Positions 23,316-32,400 of a stretch of DNA of 64,000 nt are shown here, piece after piece. Location of the stretch: the NCBI RefSeq assembly GCF_024496085.1, contig NZ_CP101751.1:992001-1056000 (forward strand), read 5' to 3'. A program made the position numbers and the translations under genes. The first letter of the stretch is position 1. Each line of letters opens with the position of its first letter. The DNA is from Flavobacterium cerinum. Lineage in GTDB: Bacteria; Bacteroidota; Bacteroidia; Flavobacteriales; Flavobacteriaceae. The notes beneath the pieces were generated by a model. It searched no databases. It saw only the letters and a list, made by a program, of their open reading frames with translations, and was not told the DNA's origin.

Positions 23316-24191
23316 ATGAAACTATCGATAACACAATCTTTTAAAGACATTATTGAAGAGGATCTTTTAGATCTGGAAAAGAATATACATTTTGAATTGC
23401 CTAAAGAATACAAAGATTTTTTACTCAAGTACAATGGAGGTAGACCGAACCCTAATGTATTTCGTACAAAAAAAGGAGAGTATGAAACAGATATACAATT
23501 TTTCTTTGGTATTACGACAGGTATTTATGATATATTAGATAATTTTCACCGCTTAGATGATCTTGATGGAAAGTATATAGGAATAGCCATTGATAGTGGA
23601 GGAAGTTTAATACTGATGAATTTAGATTCTTCAGAAATTTACTACTATGACACAGATATAGCAGAATTATTCCTGATCTCAGAAAGTTTTGAAGCCTTTT
23701 TAAAAGGACTTTATAACGTGACTTTAGAGGAGGATGATTTTGACAGAGCAGTAAATAAACAAGATGTTTCCTTTTTTAGAGATCTTATTCAGAGCGGAAA
23801 AAAAATTGATGAAATTGTCAATAAGTATGATCAACCTCTTTTGATAGCTGCATCTCTTCGCAATAAGTTAAGTTTAGTTAAGTTTTGTTTGGATAATAAT
23901 GCAAAAAAAGATTTGGCTTTAATTAGTGCTGCGGGTAACGGACATTTAGAAGTAGTTAAGTATTTAATAGAAAAAGGAGCAAATATAGAAGAAAGAGATC
24001 CGTTACAAAACAATGACACCCCTTTAATTCAAGCCGCATTTAATGGAAGTCTTGACATTGTAAAGCTATTGATCAATAGAGGGGCTGATATATATGCAGA
24101 AGATATCCATGAAAATAATGCATTAAATAAAGCATATTGGTCCGACAATCAAGAGCTGATCGATTATCTTGAAAATGAGGTATATAATTAA
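23316..24191 (+). CDS. SUKH (SMI1/KNR4) immunity protein with ankyrin repeats
   Basis: 291 aa. Residues 1-140 match the SUKH/SMI1-KNR4 pattern: an acidic helix, LPKEYKDFLLKYNGG, DIQFFFGITTG and IGIAIDSGGSLILMNL. Residues about 165-290 form ankyrin-type repeats (DLALISAAGNGHLEVVKYL, TPLIQAAFNGSLDIVKLL). SUKH proteins are the best-known immunity partners of HNH/Endo VII toxins such as WHH, and ankyrin-type immunity proteins are also known in polymorphic toxin loci. The gene starts 11 bp after the WHH tip, the usual toxin-then-immunity order. It is cytoplasmic, with no signal peptide. Two fused immunity-type domains could broaden protection, but that is inference. Confidence 0.88.
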   Translation: MKLSITQSFKDIIEEDLLDLEKNIHFELPKEYKDFLLKYNGGRPNPNVFRTKKGEYETDIQFFFGITTGIYDILDNFHRLDDLDGKYIGIAIDSGGSLILMNLDSSEIYYYDTDIAELFLISESFEAFLKGLYNVTLEEDDFDRAVNKQDVSFFRDLIQSGKKIDEIVNKYDQPLLIAASLRNKLSLVKFCLDNNAKKDLALISAAGNGHLEVVKYLIEKGANIEERDPLQNNDTPLIQAAFNGSLDIVKLLINRGADIYAEDIHENNALNKAYWSDNQELIDYLENEVYN

Positions 24192-24201
24192 TATATTAAA
24201 C

Positions 24202-24229
24202 ACAAAAGGCAACATTAGTTGTCTTTTGT
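24202..24229 (+). terminator. Hairpin terminator after the SUKH immunity gene
   Basis: Arms ACAAAAGGCAAC and GTTGTCTTTTGT around a 4-base loop, T-rich at the end and read 11 bp past the stop. It would end the whole locus A transcript. The near-symmetrical stem could work in both directions. Confidence 0.7.
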
Positions 24230-24436
24230 TATTTAAAAGAAATATCATAATTTATTAAAGTTAAAAAAACTCCTATTGCCGATAATTAAGAGGGAATAAT
24301 ACAATATCTTACAACCAATGATTTAGTTATAACTTTAAGAAATACTTTGTTCATAATGAGTTGGTAAAAGTGTAGTAAACTAACTAGTATAATACCAGTC
24401 TTGGAGAATTTGAATGGCATAGTTGTAAACTAAAAT

Positions 24437-24468
24437 AAAAAACCCTAACCTCTATGGTTAGGATTTTT
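24437..24468 (-). terminator. Hairpin terminator for the minus-strand immunity/orphan tip unit
   Basis: Stem CCTAACC (24444-24450) and GGTTAGG (24456-24462), flanked by an A run on the left and a T run on the right, so it is probably bidirectional. The roughly 200 bp between this and the plus-strand terminator at 24202-24229 contain no gene that I can see. The two terminators mark the convergence point of cassette A. Confidence 0.7.
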
Positions 24469-24510
24469 CATTTAGACTAAGAATGAGATTGTAAAACTCC
24501 TTAAAACAAC

Positions 24511-25161
24511 TTATTGTTTTGTATTAAAAAGAGGTTGTTCTATAAACTCTACACCAGTAATATTATTGCTTTCTAATGCGTTTTTCACTTTTTCAGATAC
24601 ATAAAAAGATAAATCAAAATGACCGATTCTAAATACATCGTATTCTTCAATATTAAAATCAGATAAAAATTGATATCCATTTTGAGGCACTAATCTATTG
24701 AAGATATCTTCAGAACAAAATTCATCATAAGCTTTTAATACAGCATCTCTGTTAGGAGCTATTTTTTCATCCAGTTCGGTTATATCTCCTAGTATATCTT
24801 CAACCAAAATAAAATCACTCTTTTGGTAGTCAATATTATAAGTTAAATCACTATTGAAAAACATAAACTTATAATCATTTAAATCCCGATCAATGATATC
24901 AACAAATTGGATTTTAAATAGATTGAAATCATTTAAAATATCACAAAACTTATTCCGTATCGGAAAACCGTCCAGATTTATTGTCCCTACATTTAGTACA
25001 TCCGTTATTTTGGCGCCTTTATCCAAATCCAATCGAATACTATCAATACTGTTAAATTTATATTCAGTATATAAATCTCTTTCTAATAAATCTTGTGGAG
25101 GTGAGTCAGTAATGGCTTGAAAACCATTATCTGGACTCACTAATAATTTAAAAATCTTCAT
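24511..25161 (-). CDS. Imm11/DUF1629-like immunity protein for the orphan AHH tip
   Basis: 216 aa, cytoplasmic. The C-terminal pattern VFRIGHFDLSFYVSEKVKNA, then NITGVEFI, resembles immunity proteins of the DUF1629/Imm11 and Imm43 type, which end with 'l.vSe.vk.al....itG.ef.p'. The central part (LVPQNGYQFLSDFNIEEYDV) fits a similar alpha/beta fold. It begins 12 bp after the stop of the orphan Rhs tip on the same strand, mirroring the 11-bp spacing of the plus-strand pair. Family assignment rests on motif memory only. The immunity role follows strongly from position. Confidence 0.7.
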   Translation of the reverse strand: MKIFKLLVSPDNGFQAITDSPPQDLLERDLYTEYKFNSIDSIRLDLDKGAKITDVLNVGTINLDGFPIRNKFCDILNDFNLFKIQFVDIIDRDLNDYKFMFFNSDLTYNIDYQKSDFILVEDILGDITELDEKIAPNRDAVLKAYDEFCSEDIFNRLVPQNGYQFLSDFNIEEYDVFRIGHFDLSFYVSEKVKNALESNNITGVEFIEQPLFNTKQ

Positions 25162-25173
25162 TATTTAGACGCT

Positions 25174-26220
25174 TTATTTAAGTAACTCTTTAAATTGATC
25201 ATTCATGTTCTTACCTGTTTTTTTGTATGTTTCATACATTTTATCAAGTAATTTATCAGCTTGAGGGATTAATTTTCCTTCTATATAACTCTCAAGTCCT
25301 TTTGAACCATTCTTTTTGACGTATTTATTTATTTTGTCTTCAATCCATTGATCATAAGCAGGCGCATTACCGTGAAACCCTTTAGCCCATCCTTCTTCCG
25401 CTTTACTTGCCAACCATTTACCATTGAGAGCTTTATTTATATCCCAACCATTTGCAACCAAGTTGCCAATATACGCATTTTTCTTAATCATGTTAACAGG
25501 AATTAAGTGGTGAGCCTGTTCTCCTACTTTTTTAACAAGTCCTTTGGCATGTAATGCAACACCCAGTAACCTACTTGCTCCAATCCGCTTATATCCATAC
25601 AGGATTCCCCTTTGAGCAGCGGTTAGTACTAGTTTTTCTACTCCAGATTTGTTAATTACTTTTATGGCACTTTTTAGTGTTTTTATGTACTTTTCTGCTT
25701 TGGTTAATTTAAGTACATCACCAGCAGGAAGCATGGAGACTCCGGAAATAACAGCTGAAAAATAATCTCCTTTTCCTCCATAATACGCAGTTGCAATGGC
25801 ATCTACCGTACCGGTCACATCAAAAATACCTCCAAGATCTAAACCTAACTCTAAATATTTATCACCATCGAATGTGTAAAATCCACCAAAATCTGGAAGA
25901 TATTTACTTCCATCAACGGTTATATTCAATAAATGGGTTTTTATTGTAATGGAAGAACCATTCTTACCTGCAATAACTATATCCCGACCATCTATATCTT
26001 GAAATAAAAGAGGTGAGTTTAGAGTGTAGTTATAAGGACTAAAACTAATAAATTTATGTTCCAAAGGATCAGGTGCAAACCATCTTCCAATTCTTGGATC
26101 AAATAGTCTGGCTCCAAAATCATAACTATTTCCTTCCCCTTTTAGCTCATCATCCATTTCTTTACCATTAAACCCGTAACGGTAATCCTCCGTAGATTCA
26201 TGTCGGTTTGGAACTAGCAT
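25174..26220 (-). CDS. Orphan Rhs C-terminal module with AHH nuclease
   Basis: Minus-strand ORF of 348 aa from an internal ATG inside the Rhs core ([17 protein letters not shown]). It has no signal peptide and no upstream Rhs. The frame stays open through the inverted repeat and meets an in-frame TAG at 26254-26256, eight bases beyond the repeat, so this is a promoterless tip rather than a full gene. The core ends near DIDGRDIV. The tip carries an AHH-type HNH/Endo VII signature (QAHHLIPVNMIKKNAYI, then WDINKALNGKWL) at about residues 236-270, which predicts a DNase. Its core matches the locus A Rhs gene, not the locus B gene. It is probably silent until joined to the main gene. Confidence 0.85.
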   Translation of the reverse strand: MLVPNRHESTEDYRYGFNGKEMDDELKGEGNSYDFGARLFDPRIGRWFAPDPLEHKFISFSPYNYTLNSPLLFQDIDGRDIVIAGKNGSSITIKTHLLNITVDGSKYLPDFGGFYTFDGDKYLELGLDLGGIFDVTGTVDAIATAYYGGKGDYFSAVISGVSMLPAGDVLKLTKAEKYIKTLKSAIKVINKSGVEKLVLTAAQRGILYGYKRIGASRLLGVALHAKGLVKKVGEQAHHLIPVNMIKKNAYIGNLVANGWDINKALNGKWLASKAEEGWAKGFHGNAPAYDQWIEDKINKYVKKNGSKGLESYIEGKLIPQADKLLDKMYETYKKTGKNMNDQFKELLK

Positions 26221-26246
26221 CCCAAACGGATAGTAATCATTGTATG
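26158..26246 (-). repeat. Inverted repeat A-right at the orphan tip
   Basis: 89 bp, reverse complement of 22283-22371 without mismatch. Homology stops abruptly at 26246, at the codons for YNDYYPF. Beyond this the sequence is unrelated to Rhs. Confidence 0.95.
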
Positions 26247-26432
26247 AGAAAACCTAATGAAAATGCAGTCTACAGCAGATAATAGTATCTCATAAAATAA
26301 CATTTTCGAGCGTAAACAAGTTGTAGGGGATAAAAATGAGTTCTCTTTTAAAATTGATCATATGTTGTGAAAAAACAGAGAAATAAAAATTTTTATTACC
26401 TAAATAAGTTTTTTTGTAAAAAGAACAAGCAA

Positions 26433-26533
26433 ATAATGTCCGCCTTTTTGATGACTTCAACATGACAAAAGAGCTGAAAAAAGAGGGGAGCAGGAATTTA
26501 ATTCCCGAAAAAAGTTTTAGACAGCTTATTTAT
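26433..26533 (+). pseudogene. Fragment of the OmpH-like gene, frameshifted
   Basis: About 100 bp closely similar to the internal part of the intact gene at 27968-28477, from NVRLFDGFN to about the LDSL region. One base is missing in an A run compared with the intact copy, which breaks the frame, and both ends of the gene are missing. The preceding 26247-26432 stretch shows only weak resemblance to the leader of the intact gene and holds no gene. This relic suggests an older duplication or rearrangement of the start of an Rhs locus. Confidence 0.75.
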
Positions 26534-26577
26534 TGATAACTAAAAACGGATAGAAGGTTGATAAATAGAACGAAATG

Positions 26578-27621
26578 TTATATTTCCAATTTCGAATGCA
26601 CTTTTTCAATTTCCTTATCAATATATACTTGGGCGTAGTGAACATAACGATTAAATGATCCGCTGGAATGACTGTGTCCGCTTATTTTTCTTACCAAATG
26701 TTCCGGCATTCCTAAAATAAGTAAAGTTGTAATAGCGGTTCTTCGCATCATATGGGAACTCATTTTATCACAAAACCTATTGGAGGGATGTTCTCCCTTT
26801 TTTATAATATTACGGGCTTTACCCTGTTTTTCTCTGGAAACCTCAACAGGGGCGATAAAACCGGCTAATTCGCCTATATGTTTTAAATTTTTATTAAAGT
26901 TAAATAGACTTGTCTTTCCAAATACTGAATCTTTATCATTTTTCGGACAATATTTTTGGTAAATAGTAATCGCGTAAGAAGGGAGTTTTATATGGCTAAA
27001 GGTTTTGGTCTTTTTGGATTTTAATTTTAAGTACCAGTCATTTTCTACTTTTTCAAAGTTTTTATTTGTAAGCAAAAAGATATCGGAGTAACGAAGTCCT
27101 GTCGTACATCCAAATACAAAAATATCTTTAATGCGGCGATTGCTTTCTGATAAACTGCTTTCAAATTCTTTGTCGTGAATCAGGAATTTTAATTGTTCCG
27201 GCGATAAAACCAGAATTTCAATTTCTTCTTTTCGAACGTAAAACAACCGTTGGAAATCGCCGGTAAAAAAATCCTTGTCATTTTTTAAATAGTTGAAAAA
27301 TACCCGGATGACCTTAATATTAGAGCCAACATAATTATCATGACACCCTTTTTTGTATAAATAATCTGTGAACTTTTGGTAAAACTTTTTCCAGTAATTT
27401 TTTTCTGATTGTAGTTCTCTTGTGTTTAGTTTTGATGCATCACAAATCCGTAATTCGAATCCGGTATCACCCGAAAACTGAATCAGATTTTGAAAAACAT
27501 AATGATAATTTTGTATAGAATCAGGTTTGATTCGCTCGCCATTCTTTTTTAATCGTTTTCCGGTTTCGGTGTCTTTTATAAATTGTTTAAATAGTGAGGG
27601 TATAGGGGTCGCTTTTTTCAT
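26578..27621 (-). CDS. Tyrosine recombinase
   Basis: 347 aa. Catalytic residues of the phage-integrase family are recognisable: first Arg in TTGLRYSDIFLL (about residue 173), Lys in KLKSKKTKTFSHI (about 200), HMMRRTA (His and Arg, about 290-294), GHSHSSGSF (His, about 316) and the Tyr nucleophile in FNRYVHYAQ (about 323-327). The N-terminal half contains a SAM-like core-binding region. It is a single gene without an excisionase or other phage genes. It lies between the two Rhs loci, 331 bp outside inverted repeat A-right. Bacteroidota tyrosine recombinases often catalyse phase-variable inversions, so it is the prime candidate for flipping the Rhs tips. It may instead be a remnant of an integrated element. 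Confidence 0.9.
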   Translation of the reverse strand: MKKATPIPSLFKQFIKDTETGKRLKKNGERIKPDSIQNYHYVFQNLIQFSGDTGFELRICDASKLNTRELQSEKNYWKKFYQKFTDYLYKKGCHDNYVGSNIKVIRVFFNYLKNDKDFFTGDFQRLFYVRKEEIEILVLSPEQLKFLIHDKEFESSLSESNRRIKDIFVFGCTTGLRYSDIFLLTNKNFEKVENDWYLKLKSKKTKTFSHIKLPSYAITIYQKYCPKNDKDSVFGKTSLFNFNKNLKHIGELAGFIAPVEVSREKQGKARNIIKKGEHPSNRFCDKMSSHMMRRTAITTLLILGMPEHLVRKISGHSHSSGSFNRYVHYAQVYIDKEIEKVHSKLEI

Positions 27622-27967
27622 TGTAATATTTCTCCAAAAATATTGGTTAGGGGTGACAAATAAAAAAAAAACTGTCGTAAAAGTGAAGTATTTATTACTT
27701 TTTATAAGTTTTCATTTCTAACAGATTCAACCGGAATTTCAAATGATTTTATTGCTATTTGTTTGGACTATCATTTCAGGCGAATAGAAATTATAGGTTT
27801 AAAAGCGAAAAATACCATTAATAGCTAAAAACACTGCTAAAAAGAGATGGTTTTTAGTGAAAAAAATAGTAAAATTAGAATACTATTGTTGACCAAAACT
27901 TAATTTGAAAAGAAGGTTTTTATTAGGAAAATAATTCTATTTTTGCAAAAAATTAACAAGTAAAACC
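27622..27967. other. Divergent intergenic region, recombinase / OmpH-like gene
   Basis: 346 bp, AT-rich and without a gene. It must hold the promoter of the recombinase (minus) and of locus B (plus). A TATTTTTG box for the minus strand lies at the complement of 27635-27642, unusually close to the recombinase ATG. Confidence 0.5.
27938..27945 (+). promoter_or_regulatory. Candidate -7 box for locus B
   Basis: TATTTTTG matches the TAnnTTTG consensus, 22 bp before the OmpH-like ATG. A TTTG exists at 27904-27907, but the 30-bp gap is longer than usual, so only the -7 box is supported. Confidence 0.45.
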
Positions 27968-28477
27968 ATGTCTGATAATCGATTTCGAGTTTTAGTTGCC
28001 ATCAATATTGCTTTGTTTCTATTGCTAGCGGGAACTATTTCCTTTTTTATTCTGAATAATAGCGATCGTAAAATTGTATATGTGGATAATGTCCGCCTTT
28101 TTGATGGCTTCAATATGACTAAAGAGTTGAAGAAAAGAGGGGAACAGGAATTTAACACCCGAAAAAAGGTTTTGGATAGTCTGTATGTCACATTGCAGCA
28201 GGAAGGTATTTCGGAAGTGCAGAAAGAGGCTATTACAAGAGAATTGATCGCTAAAAAACAGGAGTTCGAAGCTTTTAATCAACAATTTGCAGCGGAAGAG
28301 TCTGCTAAAATATGGTCCAGAATTAATGGATATACTACTGATTTTTCAAAGGAGAAGGATTATGATCTTATTGTGGGTTCAGAGAATAAAAGAAACGTTC
28401 TTTATGCCAAAGAAACTGTTGATGTTACAAATGAATTGATCTCGTTTATTAACAAAAAATATGAAGGCAATCCATAA
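27968..28477 (+). CDS. OmpH/Skp-like periplasmic chaperone
   Basis: 169 aa with an N-terminal membrane segment or uncleaved signal (VLVAINIALFLLLAGTISFF). IVYVDNVRLFDGFNMTKEL follows, the typical 'yvd...lf..f....e...' start of OmpH/Skp proteins, then a long charged helix region (about 60-130) as in the Skp tentacles, and a C-terminal DLIVGSENKRNVLYA. Skp-like proteins hold unfolded outer-membrane or secreted proteins. Its stop overlaps the next lipoprotein gene by 17 bp, so it is the first gene of the locus B operon. Locus A lacks it, and a frameshifted fragment lies at 26433-26533. Confidence 0.8.
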   Translation: MSDNRFRVLVAINIALFLLLAGTISFFILNNSDRKIVYVDNVRLFDGFNMTKELKKRGEQEFNTRKKVLDSLYVTLQQEGISEVQKEAITRELIAKKQEFEAFNQQFAAEESAKIWSRINGYTTDFSKEKDYDLIVGSENKRNVLYAKETVDVTNELISFINKKYEGNP

Positions 28478-29069
28478 AGTACTACTTGTTTTTTTTGTTC
28501 TTTCATTATGTTCTTGCAAAAAAGAAAAAACTACGACAACGGGTAAGGATGACTCAGAAATCCGTTCCCGTTATTTTCAGTTAGAGAAAATCGGCTGGAA
28601 GTCACGCGAATATTCCCAAAAAGTAGACGACATCAGTTTTACGGCTACGGAAGTGCCAATTCAATACTACATTTTAAAAGATCAGGGGAAAACCGATTTG
28701 TTTAAAGTGGACTCGTTGTATGAAGCCAATAAGCAGGAGCGGGTTATTGAATTTACGTTCCGTCAGGATCAGGAAAAAGATCTTTTAGGGGATCAGTTTA
28801 CCGGTTTGCCTTATGAAGATGCTGTAAAATATATGGCATTTGCCCTTGATAAAGATTTTTACGTGGTTACGTCCAAAAACGATACCATAACCTGTAATGG
28901 CGTTTCCTACGAACGCAATTATAAAATCGCACCTTTTCAGAAAGTCGTATTGTTCTTCTCCGGAATTGATCCTAACGAAAAAATCCAATTAGTTTATAAA
29001 GATCATCTATTCCGTAAAGGGACATTGAAGTTTAAGTTTAAAGACACATTTACAGAAATATTATTATGA
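28461..29069 (+). CDS. Rhs-locus lipoprotein, copy B
   Basis: 202 aa; signal peptide with lipobox LSLCSC. From KKEKTTTTG onward it is nearly identical to the locus A copy (2092-2694), with only a handful of substitutions, while the leaders differ. The ATG lies inside the OmpH-like gene and the stop overlaps the following giant gene (ATGA). Function unknown; it is tied by position to the giant protein. Confidence 0.85.
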   Translation: MKAIHKVLLVFFVLSLCSCKKEKTTTTGKDDSEIRSRYFQLEKIGWKSREYSQKVDDISFTATEVPIQYYILKDQGKTDLFKVDSLYEANKQERVIEFTFRQDQEKDLLGDQFTGLPYEDAVKYMAFALDKDFYVVTSKNDTITCNGVSYERNYKIAPFQKVVLFFSGIDPNEKIQLVYKDHLFRKGTLKFKFKDTFTEILL

Positions 29070-29451
29070 TTCAAAAAATCAGAACGAGTAAGGTCACAAA
29101 AGTCATTGCTATTTATTTAGTGATGATGTTGTTTTTAGAAATGGTTCAGCCAATGGCAGTATATGCCTTAACAGGCGGCCCTTCGCAACCGGAGTTTGAG
29201 TCATTTACACCGATCGGAACATCGGATATGGTCGATCTGGCCAGTGGTGATCTTAACTATAATATCCCAATTATGGATGTTGGTGGGTATCCGTTAAACC
29301 TAGCCTATAATTCGGGAGTAACAATGGATCAGGAAGCCTCATGGGTTGGCCTTGGTTGGGATTTGAATGTCGGACAGATTAACCGTCAGATGCGCGGATT
29401 ACCGGATGATTTCAACGGGGATGAAATGACCTATGAAAATAATATGAAAGA
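28515..29451 (+). repeat. Near-identical block shared with locus A (2140-3076)
   Basis: Partner of the block at 2140-3076. It is collinear without length changes, in direct orientation about 26.4 kb apart. Recombination between these direct repeats would delete locus A or B and yield one chimeric locus. Confidence 0.8.
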
Positions 29452-32400
29452 GAATGTTACGATTGGAGCAAATGTTAACCTATTTCTTTCTGCATTTGGA
29501 GTTGGAGAAGCCGGGCCAAAAGGTAGTGTTGGTCTGGGAGTGAAATATAATAACTACGATGGTTTTGGCTTTTCTGTTAATGGCGGAATGAGCTATCAGA
29601 TCAGTGAAAATCTAGGTGTTGGTATGGATGTGGAATCTTCAGGATCTGAAGGTGTTTCTGTTTCTCCAAAGCTTACTTTTAGTAAAAGATTTTCCGGAAA
29701 CTCCGGTTATACGATTGGAACCAGTGTTGGTGTAGGGCTAAACAGCAGAAAAGGATTGGAGTCAATGGCAATGTCTTTTAAAGCAATAAAGAATGCTAAT
29801 TCCGGGAAGAAAATAAGATTTAACGGATTGGATACATCCGGTTCATTATCGTTTATAGATGCTTCATTTACCCCAACTAAAAGAGTTGGTATGGAGTCTC
29901 TGAGTTTTATGTTTGCATTAAACCTTGAAGGTGAAATTATGGGGATTGAGCCCGGAATTAAATTCTCAGGGTACAGGACTTCACAAGGAATAAAAGGATC
30001 TGAAAAAAACAAAAAGGAAAAAGCCTATGGTTATGAAAATACATTTAATGCAACAGACAATGATATCCTTGATTTTAACCGGGAAAAAGACAGAACATTA
30101 AATAAAAACAGTACATCATTAGCGATTACAAATCAAACGTATGATATATATAGCATACAGGGACAGGGAGTTTCAGGAATGTACAGACCGTATAAGTCAC
30201 AGGTAGGGTTTGTTTACGATAATAATGTACAGGATGATACTTATGGCGGAAGTCTCGGAGGCGAGTTCGGAGCGGGAGTTGGAGCACACTGGGGGTTTGA
30301 TCTTAGTGTGACCTATGGAGAAAGTTCGACAAAGTTGTGGAATTATAGAAATCCGGCACTACAAAGATTTGAAGAAAAGCACGAAGGAAATAAACCGGAT
30401 TATGAAAGGATATACTTTAAAAACGTTGGCGGAAATCATGTTGATAAAGAACTAAATCTTTTTAATAATGATCTGGGAGGGTATGACGCGATTAAGCTGG
30501 AACTCGACGGAACCAGTTTTGCAAGAGGTACCCGGAAAAATTATTATAAAAATGGCAACGCGATTCCGGGTACCGGAATGATTGCCAGACAAAACAGGGT
30601 AAACCGTAATCAGACTATCCAGACTCTTACACGAGCTGAAGCACAAAAATATGGGTTTAAAACACAGTTTAGTCCGTATTCTGTACAGGGAAAAAATGAT
30701 AGTCATACGTCTGAGGTACGAATTACTAAAGAAGGTGGTGAACGTTACATTTATGGACGGGCAGCCTATAATCTGACTAAAAGAGAAACAACATTTGATG
30801 TTGGAAGTGTACCGTCGGTATTATGTCGGGACGGGTTAGTGTATTATGTACCGGGTCAGGACAATACACCGGGAAATAAAAGAGAAGGAGACCGGTATTT
30901 TAATCGGGTAACCACTCCGGCTTATGCGCATAGTTATCTGTTAACATCGGTTTTATCAGCCGATTATCAGGATTTAAAAGGAGATGGACCTACAGATGAT
31001 GATTTAGGGACGTATACGAAATTCGAATATGAGAATACGACTAAAACCAAACCCTACAAATGGAGAATGCCGTTTAGAAAAAACCTGGCAAGCTATGATG
31101 CAGGTTTGCATTCCACCAGAAAAGATAATAAAGGAAATTATCAATATGGTGAAAAAGAACTTTTGTATATCAAAAAGATTGAAACCAAAACACATATAGC
31201 CATTTTTACAATTTCACCACGTAGAGACGGATATGGTGTTATAGATGAAAACGGAGGTTTGGGAGCCGATTCGAAATCATATAAGCTGGATAAAATCGCG
31301 CTTTACTCAAAGCCGGAATACCTGGCGGATCAGGCAAACGCGGTGCCTATTAAGGTAGCACATTTTGAATATGACTATTCCTTATGCCAGGGAATAGAGA
31401 ACCACGAAGATGCCCATATATCCGGACAACCGGTTGAAGGTAAAAAAGGAAAGTTAACACTTAAGAAGGTCTATTTTACCTATAAAAAGTCCAACATGGG
31501 GAAATTTACACCTTATGTTTTTAGCTATGGTAATAATCCGTCTTATGATCAGAAGGCATATGATATGTGGGGGAATTATAAGCCAACAAATAATGCTACG
31601 GGTTGTGAAACAGAAGATGCTCTTTCTAATGCAGAATACCCGTATGTAGATCAAAGTAATAGAGCACAGGCAGACACATATGCAGGAGCGTGGTCATTAG
31701 CATCAGTCACATTGCCTTCCGGAGGAAAAATCGAAATGGATTTTGAGTCGGATGACTATGGAGCTGTTCAGAATAGAAAGGTTATGCAGATGTTTAAAGT
31801 TGTCGGAGCCGGAAAAGATCCGCTAAACTCTCCGGAGCAGCTTACGAATACATTGTTATATGGTCGTGAATTGTCGGAATATCTCTATATAAAATTAGAT
31901 GATAGTAATACGGAAAAATTCTATGAAAGGTATATCCAGCCAATAGAAAATGACCCGATTTATTTCCGATTCCTGATTAATATGGCTGCTCAGAACCTGC
32001 AAATAGGTGGAACGGATTATAAAGATAAATTCGATTATGTTTCCGGTTATTTACGCTTAAAAGAAGGAAAAGATTATTCTTTCTATAAGGACGCAGCCGG
32101 AAATATGTATGCTTCTATTCCGATACAAATGACGAATCAGGGAGACGGAATCGGAAATCCGACAGTAAACCCTATTTCTAAAGCGGGTTGGTATTTTGGT
32201 AGACAAAACCTCAACAGGGTGGTGTATAATATGTTAGGTGAAGAAGATGTAGATGATGTAAAAGGAGTGGTAATGGAGCTGGTGAGCTGGATTCCTGCCA
32301 TATTCGAGATTTTCAAAAGTCCTAACGGAACCCTAAAAGACAGAGGAATTGCGAGTAAGTTTATATCCGGAAAATCCTGGATACGATTAATGCAGCCAAA

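Larger units (their letters stand above)
22283..26246. other. Putative invertible toxin/immunity cassette A
   Basis: Two toxin tip-plus-immunity pairs face each other between inverted copies of the Rhs core: WHH tip and SUKH/ankyrin gene on plus, AHH tip and Imm11-like gene on minus, with a terminator after each pair. The two reading frames through the repeat agree, so inversion would give an intact Rhs protein with the AHH tip followed by its own immunity gene. Inversion itself is inferred; only the symmetric layout is seen. Confidence 0.7.

Noticed and set aside
25174..26220. Orphan AHH module as an independently expressed toxin gene
   Set aside because: The only start is an internal core ATG, there is an in-frame stop just beyond the repeat, and neither a signal peptide nor a promoter is visible, so it is treated as a silent cassette.
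26578..27621. Recombinase as part of a prophage or conjugative element
   Set aside because: No other phage or transfer genes, no tRNA and no direct repeats of an attachment site are seen around it.
30452..30706. ORFs antisense to the giant genes, many of 60-130 aa on the minus strand (this is one example)
   Set aside because: They follow the codon structure of the sense genes, lack start signals and differ between the two paralogous loci.
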